Shown here piece after piece: positions 15,998 through 24,418 of a stretch of DNA of 43,805 nucleotides. The notes beneath the pieces were generated by a model, which was not told where the DNA came from, ran no database searches, and saw nothing but the letters and a program-made list of their open reading frames with translations. Within the stretch, counting starts at the first letter, position 1. Every line of letters starts with the position of its first letter. The translations under genes and the position numbers were made by a program. The stretch is from NCBI RefSeq assembly GCF_003851885.1, contig NZ_BHZE01000023.1:1-43805 (forward strand), given 5' to 3'. This DNA is from Thermaurantimonas aggregans (GTDB lineage: Bacteria; Bacteroidota; Bacteroidia; Flavobacteriales; Schleiferiaceae).

Positions 15998-18511
15998 CTA
16001 TCTGGCTACCACTTTTTTTAATTCAGTAAGGCCAGATCTATCCGTAAATTTCAATACATACACACCGGAAGTTAGCCGGCCCGGGCGGTGTGTGGTCAAC
16101 GCCTCTTCGAGTTTACTTTCGTACACCTTTCGGCCTGCTACATCGAAGAGCTCCAAAGTACCTGGGCTATTGGTGCGTATGAGAAAAATTTCGTCAAAAG
16201 GGTTTGGATATACGTCGATAAAAGAAGCAAGCGACTGATCGTCCACAGAAAAGTTAAACCATTTGAGGTCGCTCATCCAGACCCCACGACCGTAAGTAGC
16301 AGCATAGAGTTTTCCATTGTTATAGTTGATTTCCAGTTCGCGCACAGGCACGTTGGGCAGTCCTTCGAAATAAGGTTCCCATTGATTCATGGTACTGTCG
16401 CGATAATATACCCCTATGCCCATACCTAGATACATGGCATTCAGTGGATTGTGTTCCTGAAAGATCACAGTCCATGCCTGCAGATTGGGCAGGTTTTGGG
16501 AAATGTTGGTCCAGGTATCTCCTCCGTCGAGGGAGCGAAATACTTTGGAATTGGCCGTAAACGAGCTGTAGGTAACGACTACATGATCCGGATTAGTTGG
16601 GTGTATGGCTATGGATGAGATACTCTGGAAGGGCAGAGATTGGCTCACAAGCGTCCAGTTACCTCCGCCATTGGTGGTTTTCCAAAGGTTATTTCCTCGA
16701 GAAAAATATATGACAAGTGGGTTAGACTTCGACCAGGCAAGGGCTCCGATATTGACGTTGTTTGAAGGCGAAATGGTATCCCAACTCATGCCGCGGTCGT
16801 AAGTTTCCCACACAGAGCGTCGGCCAACCAGCCATCGCTGGGGGTCGGTTGGATGAATGACAAAAGGGGTTATCCAGCCAGAGGGTTGTGTGATGCCGTT
16901 CATAAAGGGCGTAAACGAGTTTCCGCCGTCGATGGTGAGCAGCAACCCGCCGTTTTGATAGCTGATTACAGCAATGTTAGGTGTGGTATAATCGATTACG
17001 GCTTCCATGCCGTCGGCTCCAAAGGCTTGTCGCCAAGAGCCGTTAGGAAAGCGTCGCATGCTGCCATTGTCTTGTGAGCCAAAGTGTACTATTTGCGGAT
17101 GGGTATGCGATGTGCCCAACCGATACACCTGGGTAATGTTTAATCCGAAAGACAGGTCAGTCCAAGATTGACCTCCATTGGTTGTACGAAATATACCACC
17201 GTCGCATCCAGCGTAGAGAGCTCCATTGTAGAAACCCAAAAAATGAATGTCAGCATGCACATATGGAACGTTCTGATTGGTGTAAACCCAATGGGAATTA
17301 ATAGAAAAGGATGCTCCTCCATTGGTAGATTTCCAGATATTTATACCACCTGTGTAGACGATATCGGCGTTATCAGGGTCTACAGCTATTGCCAGATCAT
17401 ACCATGCCTGGCCACCGGTACCGGTACCTTGTTCAGAGCTGTGTAAAATATTTGGACTGGTGGCACGTACCTGAAAAGTCTGACCACCGTCGGTTGAGCG
17501 ACTGACGTTGAGAAAACCATTGTCTGTATTGCCCATCAGTAGATATACAATGCTTGTATCAGATGGGCTGATGGCCACTTCTATCCGCGAGATGGCTGAC
17601 TGAGGGGGGATGGTGTCGGTTATTGTCGTCCAGGTGAGACCGAAGTCGTGGCTTCGAATCACATGCCTAAATGCGGCAAATACAGTATTTGGGTTCTGTG
17701 GATTGTATACCAGACTTCTGGCTTGAATACCGTTTATCAGCGTCCAGGTTTGTCCGCCATTGGTGGTTCGATATAGTCCTTGAGAAGTGCTGGCCAACAG
17801 AGTAGCGGTGTCTTGTGGATGCATGATAAGTCTAAAGATGCGGACCATTTGAGCCTGGGTGAAGGTGAGCCCAGTGGGCTGCCAGCTTTGGCCGTTGTCT
17901 GTAGATTTTAAAATGCCTATTGAATAGGTATCAGCTCCGAAATTATCGCCTGTAGTCAAATACAACACATTGGAGTCCAGAGGGTTTATCACGAACATGC
18001 CACAACCGATGGAGGCGAGTGTATCAGTGAGCACGGTGTAGGTAGAACCCCCATCATAACTTCGCCACAGTCCACCCGATGGTGTACAGATGTACATAGT
18101 GTTGTTTCGAGCTGTATCTATATATATATAGTTAATGCGCCCCAGACCTGGACTATATCCGTTGTTCATCACCGTCCATGCTACAGGACCGAGTGGCGTC
18201 CAGTTAGAATTGTTGGTTTTTTTGTGGTGAGTCTGATTTCTCTTGTATTCATTCCATATGCTTGCAAGATCTACTACCGGCAAAAGACTGTCTTCGCCCA
18301 GGGCTTGAAGGGCGTGATATTCCCAACGCTTGTACCAGTTGTAGCCTACACCTCGTTGCGTTTTGTCGATTCGTTGGAAGTATTCTTCTGCACTTTTTCT
18401 GATCTTTCGAAAGTCGCGCTCGCCGTTAAGCACCATTTCGTACCACTGCTGTGCACTTGTTGAAAAGGAAACAAAAACTGCAAAAATCCCGGCAATTAAT
18501 TTTTTCGTCAT
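15998..18511 (-). CDS. Secreted BNR/sortilin-type beta-propeller protein with T9SS sorting domain
   Basis: An 837-residue exported protein. The signal peptide is MTKKLIAGIFAVFVSFSTSA, cleaved before QQW. The body carries many BNR/Asp-box-like repeats of the form S-x-D-x-G-x-(T/S)-(W/F), for example RSYDGGSTY, KSTDNGQSW, RTTNGGQTW and RSLDGGDTW, which build a VPS10/sortilin or YCF48-like propeller. The C-terminal 75 residues, starting near VYPNPFDE and ending LKKVVAR, are a type A T9SS sorting domain. Members are cell-surface or released proteins, some glycoside hydrolases, but no catalytic residues can be assigned here. A (TA)6 tract lies at 18119-18130. It is divergent from the aminopeptidase gene and appears monocistronic. 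Confidence 0.85.
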   Translation of the reverse strand: MTKKLIAGIFAVFVSFSTSAQQWYEMVLNGERDFRKIRKSAEEYFQRIDKTQRGVGYNWYKRWEYHALQALGEDSLLPVVDLASIWNEYKRNQTHHKKTNNSNWTPLGPVAWTVMNNGYSPGLGRINYIYIDTARNNTMYICTPSGGLWRSYDGGSTYTVLTDTLASIGCGMFVINPLDSNVLYLTTGDNFGADTYSIGILKSTDNGQSWQPTGLTFTQAQMVRIFRLIMHPQDTATLLASTSQGLYRTTNGGQTWTLINGIQARSLVYNPQNPNTVFAAFRHVIRSHDFGLTWTTITDTIPPQSAISRIEVAISPSDTSIVYLLMGNTDNGFLNVSRSTDGGQTFQVRATSPNILHSSEQGTGTGGQAWYDLAIAVDPDNADIVYTGGINIWKSTNGGASFSINSHWVYTNQNVPYVHADIHFLGFYNGALYAGCDGGIFRTTNGGQSWTDLSFGLNITQVYRLGTSHTHPQIVHFGSQDNGSMRRFPNGSWRQAFGADGMEAVIDYTTPNIAVISYQNGGLLLTIDGGNSFTPFMNGITQPSGWITPFVIHPTDPQRWLVGRRSVWETYDRGMSWDTISPSNNVNIGALAWSKSNPLVIYFSRGNNLWKTTNGGGNWTLVSQSLPFQSISSIAIHPTNPDHVVVTYSSFTANSKVFRSLDGGDTWTNISQNLPNLQAWTVIFQEHNPLNAMYLGMGIGVYYRDSTMNQWEPYFEGLPNVPVRELEINYNNGKLYAATYGRGVWMSDLKWFNFSVDDQSLASFIDVYPNPFDEIFLIRTNSPGTLELFDVAGRKVYESKLEEALTTHRPGRLTSGVYVLKFTDRSGLTELKKVVAR

Positions 18512-18530
18512 AAACCCTACATCTAAAAAC

Positions 18531-18538
18531 CAAAAATA
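18531..18538 (-). promoter_or_regulatory. Bacteroidota -7 promoter box for the beta-propeller gene
   Basis: The minus strand reads TATTTTTG, an exact TAnnTTTG match, 19 nt upstream of the ATG at 18511. It sits in the 70-bp divergent gap shared with the aminopeptidase gene. Confidence 0.5.
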
Positions 18539-18551
18539 GTCGAAGTTGGAC

Positions 18552-18559
18552 TAAAATTG
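18552..18559 (+). promoter_or_regulatory. Possible -7 box for the aminopeptidase C gene
   Basis: TAAAATTG matches TAnnTTTG with one mismatch and lies 22 nt before the ATG at 18582, the same spacing as the exact boxes in this window. Weak evidence alone. Confidence 0.3.
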
Positions 18560-18581
18560 CACGAAACATAACGGCCTACTG

Positions 18582-19772
18582 ATGAATAAGGTTTTATATC
18601 TATCCCTTGCATTTGTCTATTCGAGTTTACAGCTCAATGCTCAAGACGATTTAATCAATCACATTAAAGGGCACGGGCAGTCGGGAGCTGAACATAAGTT
18701 TGAGTTTACCATCCTAAAAAATCACGATGCCCTGCCGGTTAAAGACCAGGCTTCATCGGGTACGTGCTGGAGCTATTCGGCCACCTCTTTTATCGAAAGT
18801 GAGCTCAAGCGCCTTAAAAGACCTATGGTGGACCTATCTGAAATGTTCACCGTTCGCCAGGTGTATCTCGACAAGGGCATCAAATACGTGCGCATGCAAG
18901 GTCACCTCAACTTCGCTCAAGGAGGGCAGCTCCCTGATGTGTTGTATGTGATAAAAAAATACGGAGCAGTACCCGCTGCCATTTTTCAAGGCTTAGAATA
19001 CGGAGAATCAAAAAACAAGCATTCTGAGCTCGAGCTGGCTTTGAAATCTTTTCTCGATGCGATTGTAAAAAATCCCAATGGCAGATTATCGACAGCCTGG
19101 CTCTCTGCTTATGAAAGCATTATTTCAGCCTATTTAGGTAAATATCCTTCCGAATTTATGTGGGAAGGGCGTCGATACACTCCCAAGAGTTTTTTGTCAG
19201 ATTACTTAAAAATCAATCCAGACGATTATATCCAAATCACTTCTTTTACCCATGCGCCATTTTTCAAACCAATGTTTGTAGAGGTGCCTGACAATTGGGC
19301 ATGGGGTGAATCGTACAATCTGCCGCTCGACGATATGATGCGCACGCTGCGTCACGCCATCGACAACGGTTTCACCGTGGCATGGGCTACCGATGTGAGT
19401 GAAAAGGGATTTTCCATAAAAAATGGAATAGCCATCGTTCCTGAAAAGCCCTACGAAGAAATGACTGACGAAGAGCGCAAAACCATGTTTGACGGACCAA
19501 AGAAGGAAAAAATCGTAACCCAAGAGGAGCGCCAGCGCGCATTCGACAATTTCGAAACCACTGACGACCACGGCATGCATATTACCGGTATGGCAAAAGA
19601 TCAAAACGGCACCATTTATTACATTACCAAAAACAGCTGGGGAGAAATACCCAATACACACCGCAGTGGCTACATCATGGCCTCAGAGGCATATGTGCGA
19701 TTTAAAACGATTGCCTTACTCCTTCACAAAGACGCCTTGCCCCGCGATATCCGCTCAAAGCTTGGGCTTTAA
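18582..19772 (+). CDS. Exported aminopeptidase C / bleomycin hydrolase-like cysteine peptidase (C1B)
   Basis: A 396-residue papain-fold peptidase. The catalytic set is complete: Gln in VKDQASSGTCWSYSA, Cys62 in the same stretch, His333 in DDHGMHITG and Asn351 in TKNSWGE. Family C1B enzymes (PepC, bleomycin hydrolase) remove N-terminal residues from peptides and are usually cytosolic hexamers. Here the first 21 residues, MNKVLYLSLAFVYSSLQLNAQ, look like a signal peptide, so it probably acts in the periplasm or outside. It lacks a T9SS domain. The ABC ATPase gene follows after 33 nt. Confidence 0.88.
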   Translation: MNKVLYLSLAFVYSSLQLNAQDDLINHIKGHGQSGAEHKFEFTILKNHDALPVKDQASSGTCWSYSATSFIESELKRLKRPMVDLSEMFTVRQVYLDKGIKYVRMQGHLNFAQGGQLPDVLYVIKKYGAVPAAIFQGLEYGESKNKHSELELALKSFLDAIVKNPNGRLSTAWLSAYESIISAYLGKYPSEFMWEGRRYTPKSFLSDYLKINPDDYIQITSFTHAPFFKPMFVEVPDNWAWGESYNLPLDDMMRTLRHAIDNGFTVAWATDVSEKGFSIKNGIAIVPEKPYEEMTDEERKTMFDGPKKEKIVTQEERQRAFDNFETTDDHGMHITGMAKDQNGTIYYITKNSWGEIPNTHRSGYIMASEAYVRFKTIALLLHKDALPRDIRSKLGL

Positions 19773-19783
19773 GGATTAAAAAA

Positions 19784-19793
19784 CTTTCGAAAG
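19784..19793. repeat. Perfect 10-bp palindrome before the ABC ATPase gene
   Basis: CTTTCGAAAG lies between the aminopeptidase stop and the ABC ATPase start, 12 nt before the ATG at 19806. It could be an operator or chance; there is no T-tract, so it is not a terminator. Confidence 0.3.
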
Positions 19794-19805
19794 CAAAGAA
19801 CATAG

Positions 19806-20498
19806 ATGAGAGAAGCAGTTATACAGCTTCAGCAGATCAAGAGGGAATTTAAGATGGGTGGAACCATCGTGCAGGCTCTACGTGGTATTGACCTCACCGT
19901 TACGTGCAATGAGTACACAGCTCTTATGGGCCCCTCCGGAAGCGGAAAATCGACACTTATGAACATAATCGGATGCCTCGATACACCCACTTCCGGCACC
20001 TATATTTTGAATGGCAAAGACGTAAGTAAAATGAATGATGATGAGCTGGCACGCATCCGAAACAAGGAGATCGGTTTTGTCTTTCAGACCTTTAATCTAC
20101 TACCTCGCACATCGGCCCTCGAAAACGTGAGTCAGCCACTTATTTACGCTGGCATCAAGAAATCAGAGCGCTTAGAGAGAGCACGCGAAGTGCTCGTGCG
20201 CGTGGGCCTCGGCGATCGTCTCGACCACAAGCCCAATCAACTCTCCGGTGGGCAGCGCCAGCGCGTGGCTATTGCAAGAGCATTGGTCAACAACCCGTCT
20301 ATCATTCTAGCCGATGAGCCCACGGGCAACCTCGATTCAAAAACCTCCTACGACATCATGGAATTATTCGACGAGATCAATCGACAGGGAAATACCATAA
20401 TACTCGTCACACACGAAGAAGACATAGCTAGACGCGCCCGCAGAATTGTGCGTCTGAGAGATGGAATGATAGAAGGTGATACCTTGGCTGCCGAATAA
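19806..20498 (+). CDS. ABC transporter ATP-binding protein (MacB/LolD type)
   Basis: A 230-residue stand-alone ATPase. Walker [10 protein letters not shown] is at 42-50, the signature [15 protein letters not shown] starts at 146, and Walker [14 protein letters not shown] spans about 165-177. The lengths and the [20 protein letters not shown] wording match the MacB, LolD and FtsE branch, whose partners are four-helix permeases with a periplasmic domain that extrude lipoproteins, peptides or drugs mechanically. No permease gene is next to it: an aminopeptidase lies upstream and dnaN downstream. The partner must be elsewhere, so the substrate is unknown. Confidence 0.92.
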   Translation: MREAVIQLQQIKREFKMGGTIVQALRGIDLTVTCNEYTALMGPSGSGKSTLMNIIGCLDTPTSGTYILNGKDVSKMNDDELARIRNKEIGFVFQTFNLLPRTSALENVSQPLIYAGIKKSERLERAREVLVRVGLGDRLDHKPNQLSGGQRQRVAIARALVNNPSIILADEPTGNLDSKTSYDIMELFDEINRQGNTIILVTHEEDIARRARRIVRLRDGMIEGDTLAAE

Positions 20499-20535
20499 TT
20501 CCTCATTCAGAAAATTCCTTTTTGCAAAAACAGCA

Positions 20536-20543
20536 TACTTTTG
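20536..20543 (+). promoter_or_regulatory. Bacteroidota -7 promoter box for dnaN
   Basis: TACTTTTG matches TAnnTTTG exactly and ends 21 nt before the dnaN ATG at 20565. A TTTG at 20521-20524 is too close to act as its -33 element. Confidence 0.6.
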
Positions 20544-20564
20544 TGGCCTTAAATAATCGATCGA

Positions 20565-21680
20565 ATGAAATTTATAGTCAGCAGCAATAAATTACTCAAA
20601 TTCTTACAAAGTTCAGCAAGCTTACTTTCTACTAGCCAATCGATTCAGTACACGCAATATTTCTTGCTCGAACTGGCCGACGGAAAATTAAAGGTAACTG
20701 CCACCGACTCAGAGTCGATGATGATTTCTACCCTCGATGTAGAGTCAGAATCTGAAGGTTCAGTATGTGTGCTGGGTCGCACGCTGCTCGACCTTATCAA
20801 AAGCTTACCTGATCAGCCAGTTACTTTTACCCTGAATCCTGATCTCAAAGTACTCGAGATAATCTACGAAACTGGTAAAGCCAATCTCGCAGTGATCGAT
20901 ACAGATGAGTATCCGCGCATGCGCGAGATCGAAGCCCTCGCCGAAGTGCGAATTCCAACGGAGGTTTTATCGACTGCTATCTCTAAGACCCTTTTCGCAA
21001 CTGGTAATGATGAGATCCGCCTGGCTTTGACCGGGGTATTTTTCCAACTGACCAGCGAAGGATGCACCTTTGTGGCTACTGATGGGCACAAGCTGTCGAA
21101 ATACAAGCGCACCGATATTACCAGCGATCAAACTTCTGAATTTATCGTTCCCAAAAAGGCGCTTTCAATCGTTAAAAATCTCTTGCCCGATGCTGAAAGC
21201 GTGCTCATCAGCTCTAACAATACCAATGTGAAATTTATTACCGACGATCAGGTATTCATCACTAAGCTGGTGGATGCGCGCTACCCCATGTACGAAAACG
21301 TAATACCCAAAGACAACCCCAATCAACTTCGCATCGCTCGCAATTCTCTGCTCTCTGCCCTTAAGCGCATTTCGATAATTGCGAGTAAGACCTCAAACCT
21401 CGTAAAACTTACCATCAACGGCAGCATGCTTTCAGTGTTGGCCGAAGACATTGAGCTCTCTAACCGCGCTGAAGAAAACCTGCCCTGTGACTATACCGGA
21501 GCTGATATGAGCATAGGCTTTAATTCCAAAAATTTAATTGAAATTCTGTCTAACCTCGAATCAGAGTTTGTGAGGATGGAAATGTCAATACCTTCTAAGC
21601 CAAGCCTGGTGTTTCCAGAGGATGGACTCAATGAGGGCGAGGAAGTTCTCATGCTCATTATGCCACTGATGATTACTTAA
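20565..21680 (+). CDS. dnaN: DNA polymerase III sliding clamp (beta subunit)
   Basis: A 371-residue protein of normal length for the beta clamp, which forms a dimeric ring on DNA and tethers the replicative polymerase. The three repeated clamp domains are apparent: MKFIVSSNKLLKFLQ at the start, the central FVATDGHKLSKYK block (about 168-180) and the C-terminal LMLIMPLMIT, which corresponds to the MPMRL end in other species. It has its own promoter box. Unlike the classical dnaA-dnaN-recF arrangement, its neighbours are an ABC ATPase and a phosphatase. This separation is common in Bacteroidota. Confidence 0.96.
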   Translation: MKFIVSSNKLLKFLQSSASLLSTSQSIQYTQYFLLELADGKLKVTATDSESMMISTLDVESESEGSVCVLGRTLLDLIKSLPDQPVTFTLNPDLKVLEIIYETGKANLAVIDTDEYPRMREIEALAEVRIPTEVLSTAISKTLFATGNDEIRLALTGVFFQLTSEGCTFVATDGHKLSKYKRTDITSDQTSEFIVPKKALSIVKNLLPDAESVLISSNNTNVKFITDDQVFITKLVDARYPMYENVIPKDNPNQLRIARNSLLSALKRISIIASKTSNLVKLTINGSMLSVLAEDIELSNRAEENLPCDYTGADMSIGFNSKNLIEILSNLESEFVRMEMSIPSKPSLVFPEDGLNEGEEVLMLIMPLMIT

Positions 21681-21691
21681 TAAACTTAAAG

Positions 21692-21704
21692 CCTGTTAAA
21701 CAGG
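21692..21704. repeat. Short inverted repeat after dnaN
   Basis: CCTGTTAAACAGG (5-bp arms, 3-nt centre) lies in the 36-nt gap between dnaN and the phosphatase gene. There is no T-run after it, so it is not a standard terminator; an operator or chance are both possible. Confidence 0.3.
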
Positions 21705-21716
21705 TCAAATATTGCG

Positions 21717-22415
21717 ATGAATCTACTCGTTGTCGGCGATGTTCATGGGTGTCATTACACCTTTAAAAATCTGGTGAAAGCACACTGGAATCCCGAAAAC
21801 GAGTTTTTAATTCAATTAGGAGATTTCATCAACAAAGGTCCTCATTCGGCCAAGGTTATTCGATTTGCCCTGAAACTAATGAATAAGTACCCCTATTTAG
21901 TGTACTTTCTTCGGGGAAATCACGAGCACATGTTTCTCGATTCGCTACGTTCTGGTTCATTTAATGTGATCAATCGAGAAACATTTAATCAGGTTAAGGC
22001 TCATCCGAAATTGGAGCTCAATAAAGTAAAGAATTGGATCAAGAGTTTGCCCATTAAATGGGAAAACAAAAATGTACTCATCACCCACGCCGGCGTATCG
22101 CGAACGTCAATTGATCCGTTCAATCCTTACTCCGACCACAATGTGCTCATCAATCGAGAGCCATTGAAACTGATGCAAAAGCTGCAGATAGCTGGCCATG
22201 TCGTTCAGCCACTCGGTAAACCTACCTACGTACCTCGAGAGAATGCCTGGCATATCGATACAGGTGCCTATCTCGGCATGAAGTTGAGCGCGGTCAGAAT
22301 CAGCTACACTGGTCAGTTGCTTCAGATCATTACTGTAGATACTGACCCGAGAGACCTACCGCAGTCTGCTGCCAACACCACCCTTTCAACCAACGATTCT
22401 CTAAAGTTTTTTTGA
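21717..22415 (+). CDS. PPP-type metallophosphoesterase (serine/threonine phosphatase-like)
   Basis: A 232-residue calcineurin-fold phosphoesterase. The metal-binding motifs are in order: GDVHG at 7-11, GDFINKG at 35-41, GNHEH around 76-80 and HAGVS around 125. The second motif normally reads GDxVDRG; here N-K replaces D-R, so phosphate coordination may differ. Size matches bacterial PrpA/PrpE and ApaH-like enzymes, which act on phosphoproteins or diadenosine polyphosphates; the substrate cannot be chosen from sequence. It follows dnaN by 36 nt and precedes mvaD by 23 nt, and probably shares their transcript. Confidence 0.85.
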   Translation: MNLLVVGDVHGCHYTFKNLVKAHWNPENEFLIQLGDFINKGPHSAKVIRFALKLMNKYPYLVYFLRGNHEHMFLDSLRSGSFNVINRETFNQVKAHPKLELNKVKNWIKSLPIKWENKNVLITHAGVSRTSIDPFNPYSDHNVLINREPLKLMQKLQIAGHVVQPLGKPTYVPRENAWHIDTGAYLGMKLSAVRISYTGQLLQIITVDTDPRDLPQSAANTTLSTNDSLKFF

Positions 22416-22438
22416 CTTATTAAATATCGGAAACAAAT

Positions 22439-23467
22439 ATGTACACCACGCGTTGGATTGCGCCAAGCAATATAGCCATCGTTAAATATTGGGGAAAGTT
22501 TGACCATCAGATCCCGGCAAATCCCTCGCTGAGCTTTACGCTAACCCATTCTCACACTGACACGAAACTTACTGTGATTGAAAGTAAAACAACTCAAAAT
22601 GATGATCCTACTCTTGAGGTGTTTTACGACGGTATTTCAAAACCCGAATTTCAGCCGAAAATTCTTAAATTTTTGCAAGCAATACTCAATGAATATCCTT
22701 GGTTAAAGGGCAAACTATTAAAAATAGAAACTAAAAATACCTTTCCACACAGTTCGGGTATTGCTTCTTCAGCCAGCGGTATGGCGGCATTGGCTTGTTG
22801 TATTGAGGATCTTCATGCCACGTATTTTGTAGGGCAACCTTTTCGCTGGCATAAGGCTTCAGAATCAGCTCGCTTAGGCTCTGGGAGTGCATGTCGCAGC
22901 GTGTACGGCGGTTTTGTACAGTGGGGGCATTCTTCAGACGGAGAAGGATCGGATTTTTTTGCAACCCCAGTACAAGAGGTTCATCCTAACTTCAAAACTA
23001 TTTACGACTACATTTTAATTCTCGACTCCGGCGAAAAGTCGGTATCGAGCACTGTTGGTCATTCACTCATGAAAAATCATCCATACGCCAGTCACCGATT
23101 TAAACAAGGCAAGGAAAACACAGTCAAGCTCAAAGCAATATTAAAAACCGGTGACTGGAGAAGATTTATTGAACTGATGGAGTCAGAAGCACTTACCCTT
23201 CACGCAATGATGATGACCTCCACTCCACCGTTTATTCTTATGAAACCAAAGACGTTGGAAGCCATTCAAAAAATTTGGCAGTTTAGGCAAACTACGAATT
23301 TACCTATTGGATTTACACTCGATGCCGGGGCAAATCTTCATCTCATCTTTACAGCTGATGCCCTTGAGGCAGTAGAACAAAAATTATTGCCTGAAGTACA
23401 GTACCTTTGCGAACAAAATACCATTATCAAAGATTTAATTGGTCGAGGACCTTTTAAGGCTGATTAG
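22439..23467 (+). CDS. mvaD: Diphosphomevalonate decarboxylase
   Basis: A 342-residue GHMP-superfamily enzyme that converts mevalonate 5-diphosphate to isopentenyl diphosphate with ATP. Diagnostic stretches are IAPSNIAIVKYWGK at residues 7-20, the ATP loop PHSSGIASSASG near 101-112, and SARLGSGSACRSVYGGF near 140-156. These match MvaD better than other GHMP kinases. It begins a tight group with a mevalonate kinase-like gene (6 nt) and a UbiA prenyltransferase, so an isoprenoid pathway unit is likely. Phosphomevalonate kinase and HMG-CoA reductase genes are not in this window. Confidence 0.94.
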   Translation: MYTTRWIAPSNIAIVKYWGKFDHQIPANPSLSFTLTHSHTDTKLTVIESKTTQNDDPTLEVFYDGISKPEFQPKILKFLQAILNEYPWLKGKLLKIETKNTFPHSSGIASSASGMAALACCIEDLHATYFVGQPFRWHKASESARLGSGSACRSVYGGFVQWGHSSDGEGSDFFATPVQEVHPNFKTIYDYILILDSGEKSVSSTVGHSLMKNHPYASHRFKQGKENTVKLKAILKTGDWRRFIELMESEALTLHAMMMTSTPPFILMKPKTLEAIQKIWQFRQTTNLPIGFTLDAGANLHLIFTADALEAVEQKLLPEVQYLCEQNTIIKDLIGRGPFKAD

Positions 23468-23473
23468 AGTAAA

Positions 23474-24418
23474 ATGAGCAACTCTCCACTTTACTACGCG
23501 AAAATTCTCCTCTTTGGCGAATACGGTATAATTAGTAATTCAAATGCACTTTCTATACCTTTCAGCTCGTTTTACGGCAGTTTCGGATTTATAACCAAAG
23601 GAGCCGAAACTCCTGAGCAAATAGAGTCAAACAGGCATTTGGCTGAATATGCTAAATACTTGCAGACGCTCGAAATCAACGACGAATTTTTTACAAAATT
23701 TGATTTTGAGCGTCTCAATAGACATATAATAGAAGGTCTTTATTTTAATTCTTCTATTCCGCAAGGCTTTGGGGTAGGTAGTTCGGGGGCATTGGTTGCT
23801 GCTGTATACGATACCTATGCCATCAATAAAATAGATCCTGATACTACCCTGAGTCAAGAAAATCTGCCGTTGCTCAAAAAGCAGCTTGCCATTATGGAAA
23901 GTTACTTCCACGGCAAAAGCAGCGGTATGGACCCCTTGATTTGTTATTTGAAAATACCTGTACTGCTTAGCTCAAGCAATAACCTGAATCCCATCCAATT
24001 ACCTGAATCGGGTAACAGTAGTGCTGCCATTTTTTTAATAAACAGCGGAGTACCCGGCAAAACCCAATCGATGGTTTCTATCTTTATGGAAAAGATGAAA
24101 AACGAAGGGTTTCGCCGTTTGCTAAAAAATCAATTTATTAAGTACAATGATGCCTGCATCGATGCCTTTTTAAAAGGAGAAATCAAAGTTTTTTTCAAAA
24201 ACCTCAAAAAACTGTCAAGCTGGGTACTGACCCATTTTACTCCCATGATTCCTGAAAACCTCGTAGAGCTTTGGGAAAAAGGATTGGCTACCAATGAGTA
24301 TTATTTAAAGCTCTGCGGCAGTGGTGGTGGAGGTTTTGTATTGGGGTTTGCACCAGATTACGAAAAGGCATACAAAACACTATCTCCTTACAATCCGCAA
24401 ATTATCTTCCGCCTGTGA
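23474..24418 (+). CDS. Mevalonate kinase-like GHMP kinase
   Basis: A 314-residue GHMP kinase. The N-terminal YAKILLFGEYGIISNSNAL (8-26) resembles mevalonate kinase. The ATP-binding loop PQGFGVGSSGALVAA is near 96-110, KSSGMDPLI near 149-157 carries the likely catalytic aspartate, and LCGSGGGGFVLG near 283-294 closes the site. It probably phosphorylates mevalonate, though a phosphomevalonate kinase activity is not excluded. It sits between mvaD and the UbiA gene, and its TGA overlaps the next ATG by one base. Confidence 0.85.
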   Translation: MSNSPLYYAKILLFGEYGIISNSNALSIPFSSFYGSFGFITKGAETPEQIESNRHLAEYAKYLQTLEINDEFFTKFDFERLNRHIIEGLYFNSSIPQGFGVGSSGALVAAVYDTYAINKIDPDTTLSQENLPLLKKQLAIMESYFHGKSSGMDPLICYLKIPVLLSSSNNLNPIQLPESGNSSAAIFLINSGVPGKTQSMVSIFMEKMKNEGFRRLLKNQFIKYNDACIDAFLKGEIKVFFKNLKKLSSWVLTHFTPMIPENLVELWEKGLATNEYYLKLCGSGGGGFVLGFAPDYEKAYKTLSPYNPQIIFRL

